From positions 1 to 5,168 of the forward strand of contig JAISBG010000043.1 in NCBI GenBank assembly GCA_031266315.1: 5,168 nt of DNA, written 5' to 3'. Positions within the stretch are counted from its first letter, which is position 1. Each line of letters begins with the position of its first letter. The stretch comes from Planctomycetaceae bacterium (GTDB lineage: Bacteria; Planctomycetota; Planctomycetia; Pirellulales; Thermoguttaceae). Position numbers and translations under genes: made by a program. Below, piece by piece: positions 1-5,168 of the stretch. Below the pieces are notes generated by a model. That model was not told the DNA's origin. It made no database searches and was given only the letters and a program-made list of their open reading frames with translations.

Positions 1-156
1 AGCGTCGCGTACTGTTCCGTGGGTATAATTCAGTGTTACATTTTAATATGTAATACACCACTTTGATCGGTGGGAATGAACCTGTTCTCAATAACGTGTC
101 GCTCCTAATCTGAGCGATACTCTGTTGCCGTTTCTCGGCTTGGTATTTTCCCAATA

Positions 157-186
157 TTGCAACAAAGAGCAGATTATTTGTATGTA
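157..186 (+). promoter_or_regulatory. Possible promoter of the DUF1559 gene
   Basis: TTGCAA at 157-162 is followed, after 18 bases, by TATGTA at 181-186 (within TATGTAAT). The right edge lies about 40 bases upstream of the start codon. The match to a sigma-70 consensus is only partial. The main support is that the same arrangement, TTG then 21 bases then TATGTAA, occurs upstream of the sialidase-family gene at 1703-1733. This is a sequence-only guess. Confidence 0.3.
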
Positions 187-212
187 ATCTGTAATTTTTA
201 AACCTTCATTTT

Positions 213-219
213 AAGGAGA
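213..219 (+). promoter_or_regulatory. Ribosome binding site of the DUF1559 gene
   Basis: AAGGAGA lies 7 bases upstream of the ATG at 227, an almost ideal Shine-Dalgarno match at normal spacing. It fixes the start of the prepilin-like gene. The lipoprotein and symporter genes have no comparable motif. Confidence 0.8.
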
Positions 220-226
220 AATTAAA

Positions 227-1057
227 ATGAAAAAAATTTCATTATTTTTTGGCTTCACTCTGGTCGAACTTCTCGTGGTTATTGCGATTATCGGTGCGTT
301 AATCGCATTACTGTTACCCGCTGTCCAAGCCGCACGCGAGGCTGCAAGACGTTCCCAATGTAGTAACCATTTAAAACAACTCGGTATCGCGATGCACAAT
401 TACCACGATACTTTAGGGGTTTTACCACCGGGCGGATTTGACAGTTCAGATTCGACCATAGCTGAAGATCGTGACACAAATGGTAATGGACTTTCCTGGA
501 ATGTCATGATTCTTCCCTTTATTGAGTTACCTTCGTTATACAACGAATGTAAATTTGCACCGGGAGGTTGGTCAGCAACAATCGGCGGAGTAAGTCGTTT
601 AAAACCCGGTACAACAAAAGTTGCTACGTTTATTTGTCCTTCCGCAGAACAATTACTTTGTTTGCATGGAAGTTCAACATTCACTGAAAGTGGTGTCAAG
701 TATGATACCTATGTTTCACATTACTATGGAGTCGGCGGTGGAATCGGCTCACAAAATCCTCCTGAAGGTACTAATCCTCCCCATGATACTGAAGCCACTT
801 TACTTAGTAAAACATGGGTAAATAATCCTGTTGCAGTTAATGGAGTTCTTCCATACCGAATTGCGAATCCCATTTCAAATATTACTGATGGAACATCAAA
901 TGTTTTGATGATTGGTGAAATAACAGGATACACTCGTTATTTAGTACCATCAACTGTAACAGGTTGGTGGGATTATTGTTTTGATGGTTCTTCCTGGACG
1001 CGCGGCTGGGGTAATGGTTCTACCAAAGGCGTTTGGGTCGGTCTTAACACCATTTAG
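227..1057 (+). CDS. DUF1559 prepilin-like protein, ended early by in-frame TAG
   Basis: This is a planctomycete-type DUF1559 (SBP_bac_10-like) protein with a type IV prepilin leader. Residues 1-9 are a short basic leader; the prepilin peptidase site falls between G9 and F10 of GFTLVE, with the usual Glu at mature position 5 (E14), then a hydrophobic helix to about residue 31. The helix is followed by the family-typical [15 protein letters not shown] and [15 protein letters not shown] blocks (residues 31-61). Another conserved block, [13 protein letters not shown], sits at 219-231. The start is fixed by AAGGAGA 7 bases upstream. The protein ends after 276 residues at a TAG, but the same frame goes on for 53 more codons carrying the missing H-X9-DG domain, so the full gene would be 227-1219 (330 codons including the TAG position). 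Such proteins are thought to be pseudopilin-like or surface-exposed, but their function is not established; they are highly multiplied in planctomycete genomes. The gene may be a recent nonsense mutant, a sequencing error or a readthrough gene. Confidence 0.9.
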   Translation: MKKISLFFGFTLVELLVVIAIIGALIALLLPAVQAAREAARRSQCSNHLKQLGIAMHNYHDTLGVLPPGGFDSSDSTIAEDRDTNGNGLSWNVMILPFIELPSLYNECKFAPGGWSATIGGVSRLKPGTTKVATFICPSAEQLLCLHGSSTFTESGVKYDTYVSHYYGVGGGIGSQNPPEGTNPPHDTEATLLSKTWVNNPVAVNGVLPYRIANPISNITDGTSNVLMIGEITGYTRYLVPSTVTGWWDYCFDGSSWTRGWGNGSTKGVWVGLNTI

Positions 1058-1077
1058 ACCGGCATTTATGCTGGTCT
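1055..1077 (+). other. In-frame amber codon with overlapping hairpin
   Basis: The TAG at 1055-1057 interrupts the DUF1559 frame. Bases 1056-1063 (AGACCGGC) can pair with 1070-1077 (GCTGGTCT) around the loop ATTTAT, giving eight pairs including one G-T wobble, so the stem starts on the stop codon itself. A structure immediately 3' of a stop is a known feature of some recoding sites. It could equally be chance, and no T-run follows that would make it a terminator. Confidence 0.4.
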
Positions 1078-1219
1078 TCGATTCAATAGTCACCATCCGT
1101 TACTTGTTCAGTTTGTTCGAGCCGATGGAAGTGTTGTCCCTGTCAATCAAAGTATTAATCTTTTTATGTTACGGCGGCTTGCAAACCGTTTTGATGGTGT
1201 TCCTGTTGAACTGCCGTAA
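1058..1219 (+). pseudogene. Detached C-terminal H-X9-DG part of the DUF1559 gene
   Basis: This is the in-frame continuation of the DUF1559 protein after the TAG, 53 codons ending in TAA at 1217-1219. Counting from the ATG at 227, it holds FNSHHP (286-291), then H290, nine residues, D300-G301, which is exactly the H-X9-DG signature that closes DUF1559 proteins. The tail LRRLANRFDGVPVELP (315-330) resembles the LRALATRAGGEVV-like ending usual in the family. There is no start codon or ribosome binding site of its own, so it is expressed only if the TAG is read through or is not real. That the segment reads so cleanly in frame means the interruption is recent, artefactual or tolerated. Confidence 0.8.
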
Positions 1220-1268
1220 CATCAAAGATTGTTTATATCAAATACAACTATTTTTAATTTTATTTTTT

Positions 1269-1655
1269 ATGTGTTACAAAATCTTTTTATTTTTCATTTC
1301 ACTTTTCCTGCTTTCAGGATGTGGGGATACTGGTACCAAATTGTACCATATTTCCGGTGAAATAACGTACGACGGTAAACCTCTTCCAGAGGGAGTGATT
1401 TACTTTACTCCTAATTCCTCCACCGGTAAACTGGAAACACAAGGACTTGCATTTATTCTGAACGGAAAATACAATACCACAAATGGTCGCGGAGTTTCTG
1501 CCGGTTCCATTTCTGTTGTCATTTCCGGCAGTCAACATCTTGCAGGTAAAGAAGAAGTAACGACTCTTTTTGAGGATTACATCGAAGAGTTCGAAATGCC
1601 CAATCAAAATACTGTAAAAAATTTTGATGTTCCTCGTAACATTATTAAACGGTAA
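1269..1655 (+). CDS. Small lipoprotein, carboxypeptidase-regulatory-like fold
   Basis: This is a 128-residue lipoprotein of a kind very common in Planctomycetes. Residues 1-17 form a hydrophobic signal ending in the lipobox LSGC, with C18 the predicted lipidated cysteine. The segment from about 28 to 87 (ISGEITYDGKPLPEG, VIYFTP, GKY, GSISVVISG) matches the beta-sandwich pattern of transthyretin/carboxypeptidase-regulatory-like domains (typical consensus VxGxVTYDGKPLPxGxVxFxP). The ending FDVPRN is also usual. I chose the ATG at 1269 because it directly precedes the signal peptide; longer upstream in-frame starts would only translate an alternative frame of the DUF1559 gene. No Shine-Dalgarno motif is visible before it. 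It lies 49 bases after the TAA of the DUF1559 frame and is probably co-transcribed with it. The gene ends in a tandem TAATAA. Its molecular role is unknown. Confidence 0.85.
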   Translation: MCYKIFLFFISLFLLSGCGDTGTKLYHISGEITYDGKPLPEGVIYFTPNSSTGKLETQGLAFILNGKYNTTNGRGVSAGSISVVISGSQHLAGKEEVTTLFEDYIEEFEMPNQNTVKNFDVPRNIIKR

Positions 1656-1670
1656 TAAGGTTTGAACTTT

Positions 1671-1700
1671 CCGAATAGGAATATTTCAACGGTTTTTTTT
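1671..1700 (+). terminator. Weak candidate intrinsic terminator after lipoprotein gene
   Basis: A poor stem (CCG-AATA at 1671-1677 with TATT at 1682-1685 and CGG at 1690-1692, leaving a four-base bulge) is followed directly by eight T at 1693-1700. The T-run and the position just after the TAATAA of the lipoprotein gene suggest transcription stop, but the stem is weak. Confidence 0.3.
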
Positions 1701-1702
1701 AT

Positions 1703-1733
1703 TTGAAGTGTAAAAGCAATTTAATGTATGTAA
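1703..1733 (+). promoter_or_regulatory. Possible promoter of the sialidase-family gene
   Basis: TTGAAG at 1703-1708, an 18-base spacer and TATGTA at 1727-1732 (within TATGTAAC) repeat the arrangement found at 157-186. The start codon is 51 bases downstream of the heptamer. It lies just after the candidate terminator, which fits a separate transcription unit. The evidence is motif recurrence only. Confidence 0.3.
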
Positions 1734-1768
1734 CATTTTTTTTGCAACGCTTTTTAACTCTATAGTTT

Positions 1769-1773
1769 AGGAG
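1769..1773 (+). promoter_or_regulatory. Ribosome binding site of the sialidase-family gene
   Basis: AGGAG lies 10 bases upstream of the ATG at 1784. The spacing is slightly long but the motif is clear, and it supports this start together with the signal peptide that follows. Confidence 0.65.
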
Positions 1774-1783
1774 ATTTAACAAC

Positions 1784-2926
1784 ATGAAAACTCAATTGTT
1801 TTTAACTTTCAGTTTGTTTATTTTGTCGTTCGTAACGGTTTTTGCGGAGGACAAGCCGGATATGCCGTTTATTGACATTTCCGGTGAAGTGGAGCGTCAG
1901 GTGGTGATTGCTGCCGGAATGCCGGAGATTTATCAGGGGCATCCGACTTCGTTGCTCATGCCGGACGGTAACACTATTTTTGTCGTCTGGAGCGTCAATC
2001 ACGGCGGTCCTGCCGGTCCGATGGCTCGAAGCGATGACGGCGGAAAAACCTGGACACGGATTGACAATATCTTGCCACCGGGATTTTCGAAACACCGGAA
2101 TTGTCCCAGTATCTATCGAATGGTTGCCGACAATGAAACTGAACGTTTATGGGTTTTTTCCGCTCATCCGAAAATGCCGCGTATTCTCAGTGAAGACAGC
2201 GGAAAAACATGGCGCGAACTCGAACCGCTTGACTTTCCTTGCGTGATGACATTTAGCAGTGTTGTATCAAAAAATCCGGGAAAACAGGACGGAAAATATA
2301 TCGCTTTTTATCATCACAAAATTGATGTTAGCGGAAATGTTCAGAACGGCGAAAGTCAATCCGGCGCGTTACAAGTTGTTCAAACGGAAACCGCCGACGC
2401 CGGACTCACGTGGTCGAAACCGCGTGTTGTTGCGGCGGTGGAAGGTCGCGACCCTTGTGAACCGTTTGCCTTTTGGTCGCCGGATAACAAGGAAATTTGT
2501 TGTTTAATGCGTGACAATAAACACAAAGGTCGGAGTTTAATGATGTTCAGTAATGATCACGGCGAAACGTGGTCAACTCCAACCGATACGCCATGGGGAT
2601 TAACCGGTGATCGACATTGGGGTGTTTACGCACCGGACGGAAGACTCGTGATTGTTTTCCGCGACTGGGCAATCGGAAGTCCCAGCCGAAGCCATTTTGT
2701 CGCGTGGGTTGGAACATACGACGACGTCAAACAAAATAAATCCGGGCAATTCCGTGTAAAATTATTGCACAGTAACGCCGGTTTTGACTGTGGTTATCCC
2801 GGGATTCAGGTTTTGCCCGATGGTACAATTTTTGCCCTAACCTATATCAAATACAAACCGGGAAACGATAAACATTCCGTTGTCGGTGTTCGTTTCAAAT
2901 TGACTCCAAACGGAGTAGAAAAGTAA
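1784..2926 (+). CDS. Secreted sialidase-family (BNR/Asp-box) protein
   Basis: This 380-residue protein probably removes terminal sialic acids from glycans, or acts on a related substrate, outside the cytoplasm. Residues 1-21 are a Sec signal peptide with likely cleavage after VFA. Four Asp-box motifs mark the blades of a six-bladed beta-propeller: SDDGGKTW (83-90), SEDSGKTW (136-143), a degenerate TADAGLTW (203-210) and SNDHGETW (256-263). [13 protein letters not shown] (337-349) resembles the GH33 segment that carries the nucleophilic Tyr (Y338 here). E226, R243 and R293 are possible active-site residues, but I could not place the full arginine triad, so activity is not proven. Length fits a single-domain sialidase without lectin modules. 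It sits upstream of a NanM-like epimerase-symporter fusion, which favours a role in sialic acid use. The stop codon lies within the left terminal repeat of the element at 2922-3160. Alternatives are a non-hydrolytic or different exo-glycosidase propeller. Confidence 0.85.
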   Translation: MKTQLFLTFSLFILSFVTVFAEDKPDMPFIDISGEVERQVVIAAGMPEIYQGHPTSLLMPDGNTIFVVWSVNHGGPAGPMARSDDGGKTWTRIDNILPPGFSKHRNCPSIYRMVADNETERLWVFSAHPKMPRILSEDSGKTWRELEPLDFPCVMTFSSVVSKNPGKQDGKYIAFYHHKIDVSGNVQNGESQSGALQVVQTETADAGLTWSKPRVVAAVEGRDPCEPFAFWSPDNKEICCLMRDNKHKGRSLMMFSNDHGETWSTPTDTPWGLTGDRHWGVYAPDGRLVIVFRDWAIGSPSRSHFVAWVGTYDDVKQNKSGQFRVKLLHSNAGFDCGYPGIQVLPDGTIFALTYIKYKPGNDKHSVVGVRFKLTPNGVEK

Positions 2927-2973
2927 CTGTTCACACAAAGTCAAAACGGGGTCAGGTTCGCGGAAAGAGGTGG

Positions 2974-2997
2974 GCGATCCCTTCGCTGAAGGGTCGC
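2974..2997. repeat. Hairpin 1 of the inverted-repeat element
   Basis: GCGA-T-CCCTTC pairs with GAAGGG-TCGC around a GCT loop, ten base pairs with a single bulged T at 2978. It is the leftmost stable stem within the element. Confidence 0.65.
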
Positions 2998-3066
2998 GCC
3001 GGTTGAGTCTGTTGTTGACTCCAAAACGAAAGGCAACACAATTTGCCATCGTTAATCCGGTTCACT

Positions 3067-3105
3067 GTCGGCTATCGCCGACGCAACCTTTTAGCAAAAG
3101 GTTGC
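3067..3105. repeat. Two abutting perfect hairpins in the element
   Basis: GTCGGC-TATC-GCCGAC (3067-3082) is followed with no gap by GCAACCTTTT-AGC-AAAAGGTTGC (3083-3105), perfect stems of 6 and 10 pairs that could stack end to end. The last two bases of the second stem (GC, 3104-3105) are shared with the inner inverted repeat GCCCACCT, so the two foldings compete. There is no T-run after them, which argues against a simple terminator. Confidence 0.7.
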
Positions 3106-3160
3106 CCACCTTAGATATTACTTACTTTACCTTTACGTTAATTCCTTGTGAACAGTTACT

Positions 3161-3215
3161 ATAATTTTGTTAATTATCGAATCAAAAACAAATTGATTAT
3201 GTAAACAATTATCAA
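3161..3215. other. Short AT-rich leader before the kelch-symporter gene
   Basis: This 55-base stretch lies between the inverted-repeat element and the ATG at 3216. It contains TATGTAA at 3198-3204 and a small TTGAT/ATCAA dyad (3193-3197, 3211-3215), but no recognisable ribosome binding site or convincing promoter. Transcription may come from the sialidase-family gene through the element or start within it. Confidence 0.4.
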
Positions 3216-5168
3216 ATGACGCGTATTTTTTTATTTTTTATTTTCATGTCTGTTTTGACCGGAACATCTGAAATTTTCGCGGATTCCCCGAAAAAACCGA
3301 ATCATTTTACGTTTCAACAAATTGCAGTTTTGCCTAATTCTGAAGGTGTTGCCGGAGCATTGGGGGGAATTGACGGTGAGGTGATGATTGTTGCCGGAGG
3401 TTCCAACTTTCCCGATAAACCGCCATGGAACGGCGGTACAAAAACCTATTATTCGGACATTCACGTTTTGGCGTTGAAACCGGAATCATCGCCCGTTTGG
3501 ATCAATCAGCCAACCCAACTTCCCAAACCAATAGGTTATTCCGCTGTTGTTACAACACCTCAAGGAATTGTCTGTCTCGGCGGTGAAACAACGGAAGATA
3601 CAACGGACGACGCTTTTATTTTACGTTTCGATAACGCAAAACAAGTTGTTACGGTTTCCGAACTTCCCCGACTTCCGGTAGCACGAACCGGCGCAACAGC
3701 AACTGTTATCGGGAATCGTGTTTATTTTCTGGGCGGTCAAAACGGTAACGATTTTTCGGACGAAATGTTTTCGCTTGATCTTTCCAAACCGTTACAAGGT
3801 TGGAGAACAGAACCGAAATTACCGAAACCGGTTGCTTTTGCTGTTGCGGTAACTCAATCGAACGGCGAAATGGATTGTATTTATCTTCTCGGCGGACGTG
3901 CCAAATTGCCGGGCAATACGGTAACACAATTTTCCGACGCGGTATTTTCGTTCCAGCCGAAAACCGGTACATGGCGTGAAGAACCGTGTTTGCCGATGCC
4001 GCTTTCGGCGGGTTGCGGTGTTGCGGTGGGTATTGCTTCCATTTTCCTCATCGGCGGCGACAACGGCGAACTTTTTAACGCCAACGAACAACGTCAATTA
4101 TTAATCGACACGGAAAATGATCCCATTATTAAACAGAAACTTCTTGCCGAAAAAAAACGGTTGCTCGAAGAACATCAAGGATTCCGGCGCGAGATTTTTC
4201 TGTACAATACAATCACCAAAGTTTGGACAATTCCGTTTCACCTGCCGGAAGGTTCTCAAGTTACAACTCCCGCATTGATTCGAACTTCGGATAAAAGTAC
4301 AAATATTATTATTCCGTCCGGCGAATCGAAACCGGGAATCCGAACCGCTAAAATTAATGCGTTTCAAATTTTCAGTAAAACACAGTTCACGTTGATTGAT
4401 TACGGTGTTCTGGCGTTATACATGTTGGTTGTGCTTGGTCTCGGTTTTCTTTTCATGCGGACAAACTCAACACAAGGCGATTTTTTTCTTGGCGGCGGAC
4501 GATTGCCTTGGTGGGCGGTTGGAATCAGTATTTTCGCAACAATGCTCAGCGCGATTACATTTCTTTCGGTTCCGGCTAAAGCGTTCGCAACCGAATGGCG
4601 AATGTTTCCGTATAATCTTGCAACAATATTAGTTGCACCGCTTGTTATCCGATATTATCTTCCCTATTTCCGAAACATGAATCTCGGAACCGCTTATGAA
4701 TATCTGGAACTCCGGTTTAACCGGACAATTCGTTATTTTGCATCGCTTCTTTTTGCGTTTTTTATGATTTCACGAATTGCGATTGTTCTTTTTTTACCGT
4801 CGCTGGCGTTGAATATTGTTACTGGTATTGACGTTTATTTTTGTATTATTCTCATGTCGTTGGTAACTATTACATATTGTACGTTGGGCGGTATGGAGGC
4901 GGTGGTGTGGAACGACGTTGTTCAGGGAATTATTCTCATTCTTGGGGCGGTTATTTCGCTTACGGTTCTTGTTTTCGCTTCACAAGGCGGAGTTGCCGGT
5001 TTTTTTGAAACAGCTTACAACGCCGGAAAATTTCATACATTCGATTTTCGTTTCGATTTAACCCAACCGGTTTTCTGGGTGGTTATGGTAGGAGCCTTCG
5101 CCAACAATCTGATTGTCTATTCCAGCGATCAATCTCTGGTTCAACGGTATATGTGTACAACAAATAAT
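3216..5168 (+). CDS. NanM-like kelch epimerase fused to SSS symporter (3' partial)
   Basis: An uninterrupted frame of 651 codons runs off the right edge. Residues 1-22 are a signal peptide (cleavage near IFA/DS). Residues about 30-385 are a kelch propeller of the cyclically permuted mutarotase/N-acetylneuraminate epimerase (NanM) family: AGGSNFPDKPPWNGGTKTYY (60-79) matches its hallmark AGGANFPD..PWEGG..YYDDI block, and further kelch glycine pairs occur at 122-123, 173-174, 226-227 and 280-281. A charged, probably helical insertion spans about 287-325. From about 394 a sodium:solute symporter domain begins, with FFLGGGRLPWWAVGIS (423-438), FATMLSAITFLSVPAKAF (440-457) and the TLGGMEAVVWNDVVQGII block (556-573); roughly seven membrane segments are present of the family's 13 or so, so about half of this domain is missing beyond the window. 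The likely job is periplasmic conversion of a sugar acid such as sialic acid and Na+-coupled import by the same protein; the substrate is inferred. The ATG at 3216 is chosen for the signal peptide; no Shine-Dalgarno motif is visible, and an ATG at 3246 would cut into that signal. Confidence 0.88.
   Translation, partial: MTRIFLFFIFMSVLTGTSEIFADSPKKPNHFTFQQIAVLPNSEGVAGALGGIDGEVMIVAGGSNFPDKPPWNGGTKTYYSDIHVLALKPESSPVWINQPTQLPKPIGYSAVVTTPQGIVCLGGETTEDTTDDAFILRFDNAKQVVTVSELPRLPVARTGATATVIGNRVYFLGGQNGNDFSDEMFSLDLSKPLQGWRTEPKLPKPVAFAVAVTQSNGEMDCIYLLGGRAKLPGNTVTQFSDAVFSFQPKTGTWREEPCLPMPLSAGCGVAVGIASIFLIGGDNGELFNANEQRQLLIDTENDPIIKQKLLAEKKRLLEEHQGFRREIFLYNTITKVWTIPFHLPEGSQVTTPALIRTSDKSTNIIIPSGESKPGIRTAKINAFQIFSKTQFTLIDYGVLALYMLVVLGLGFLFMRTNSTQGDFFLGGGRLPWWAVGISIFATMLSAITFLSVPAKAFATEWRMFPYNLATILVAPLVIRYYLPYFRNMNLGTAYEYLELRFNRTIRYFASLLFAFFMISRIAIVLFLPSLALNIVTGIDVYFCIILMSLVTITYCTLGGMEAVVWNDVVQGIILILGAVISLTVLVFASQGGVAGFFETAYNAGKFHTFDFRFDLTQPVFWVVMVGAFANNLIVYSSDQSLVQRYMCTTNN

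Larger units (their letters stand above)
1..226. other. Non-coding leader upstream of the DUF1559 gene
   Basis: No convincing gene is visible here. All three forward frames close early (stops near positions 25, 49 and 64), so at most the last few codons of an upstream gene could be present, and none is recognisable. The stretch holds a dyad at 33-58 (GTG-TTACAT / ATGTAA-TA-CAC), a hairpin at 96-120 (GTGTCGCTC / GAGCGATAC, one G-T wobble, 7-nt loop), a possible promoter at 157-186 and a clear ribosome binding site at 213-219. The 96-120 hairpin has no T-run after it, so it is not a good intrinsic terminator. Confidence 0.6.
2922..3160. repeat. 239-bp inverted-repeat element, MITE-like
   Basis: The ends carry a perfect 14-bp inverted repeat, AGTAACTGTTCACA at 2922-2935 and TGTGAACAGTTACT at 3147-3160. 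Inside lies an 8-bp inverted repeat, AGGTGGGC at 2968-2975 and GCCCACCT at 3104-3111, enclosing several hairpins: 2974-2997, 3005-3021 (GAGTC/GACTC), 3025-3053 (AACGA..GGCAA / TTGCC..TCGTT), 3067-3082 and 3083-3105. No transposase or convincing gene is present. The arrangement fits a non-autonomous mobile element or a folded intergenic repeat/RNA. No clear target-site duplication is visible in the flanks. The left end overlaps the sialidase-family stop codon. Whether it is dispersed in the genome cannot be seen from one copy. Confidence 0.6.

Noticed and set aside
1166..1222. 10-bp perfect inverted repeat (ATGTTACGGC / GCCGTAACAT) around the end of the DUF1559 frame
   Set aside because: A repeat of this length within 60 bases is expected about once in a few such windows by chance, it lies mostly in coding sequence, and no T-run follows it.
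981..1268. An upstream extension of the lipoprotein frame to an ATG at 981
   Set aside because: This stretch is an alternative frame of the DUF1559 gene and its C-terminal continuation, and it would bury the lipoprotein signal peptide in the middle of the protein.
1784..2926. The DUF1559 interruption as a frameshift
   Set aside because: Codon counting shows the downstream H-X9-DG segment is in the same frame as the ATG at 227, so only the TAG interrupts it.
2900..3025. 11-bp direct repeat TTGACTCCAAA in the sialidase 3' end and again in the element
   Set aside because: About three 11-bp repeats are expected by chance in 5 kb, and similarity stops soon after, so it does not show capture or target duplication.
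3067..3111. The abutting hairpins as a rho-independent terminator for the sialidase gene
   Set aside because: The stems are strong but are followed by CCCACCTTAG rather than a T-run on the + strand.
2970..3164. A 64-codon + strand open frame inside the inverted-repeat element
   Set aside because: It is made almost wholly of hairpin arms, has no ribosome binding site and no recognisable domain, and ends inside the terminal repeat region.
3231..4367. Several minus-strand open frames of 67-92 codons
   Set aside because: They lie opposite the long kelch-symporter frame, which has a clear signal peptide and family motifs; the minus-strand frames show no recognisable domains.

Overview
The window looks like chromosome of a planctomycete-type bacterium (Planctomycetota, possibly a gut- or host-associated lineage with moderate to low GC). 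The strongest pointer is a DUF1559 prepilin-like protein with a [15 protein letters not shown] leader at 227, followed by a small carboxypeptidase-regulatory-like lipoprotein at 1269. That pairing is very common in Planctomycetes. All recognisable genes are on the + strand, and every natural gene end seen in the window is TAA.

Layout. Positions 1-226 are a non-coding leader with two small dyads and a possible promoter. Positions 227-1219 hold the DUF1559 gene, interrupted by an in-frame TAG at 1055-1057; the diagnostic H-X9-DG C-terminal segment continues in the same frame after the TAG to a TAA at 1217-1219. Positions 1269-1655 encode the lipoprotein. A 128-bp AT-rich gap follows, then a secreted sialidase-family (BNR/Asp-box) protein at 1784-2926. 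Positions 2922-3160 are a compact 239-bp element with 14-bp perfect terminal inverted repeats, an inner 8-bp inverted repeat and at least three strong hairpins. Its left end overlaps the sialidase stop codon. From 3216 a single open frame runs 651 codons off the right edge without a stop. It encodes a signal peptide, a NanM-like kelch propeller (cyclically permuted mutarotase/epimerase family) and the first half of a sodium:solute symporter (SSS), all in one polypeptide.

How the parts may work together. The DUF1559 protein and lipoprotein form one envelope-associated unit of unknown function. The secreted sialidase-like protein and the kelch-symporter fusion suggest an extracytoplasmic route for a sialic acid or related acidic sugar: release from glycans, anomer or epimer conversion in the periplasm, and Na+-driven uptake, with the last two steps covalently linked. 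This pathway reading is inferred from family membership and adjacency; no catabolic genes (nanA, nanE, nanK) lie inside the window.

The points most worth a second look are the amber codon inside the DUF1559 gene with a hairpin starting on it, the inverted-repeat element, the epimerase-transporter fusion, and a TATGTAA heptamer that recurs in the intergenic regions. I see no tRNA, rRNA, CRISPR array or transposase gene.
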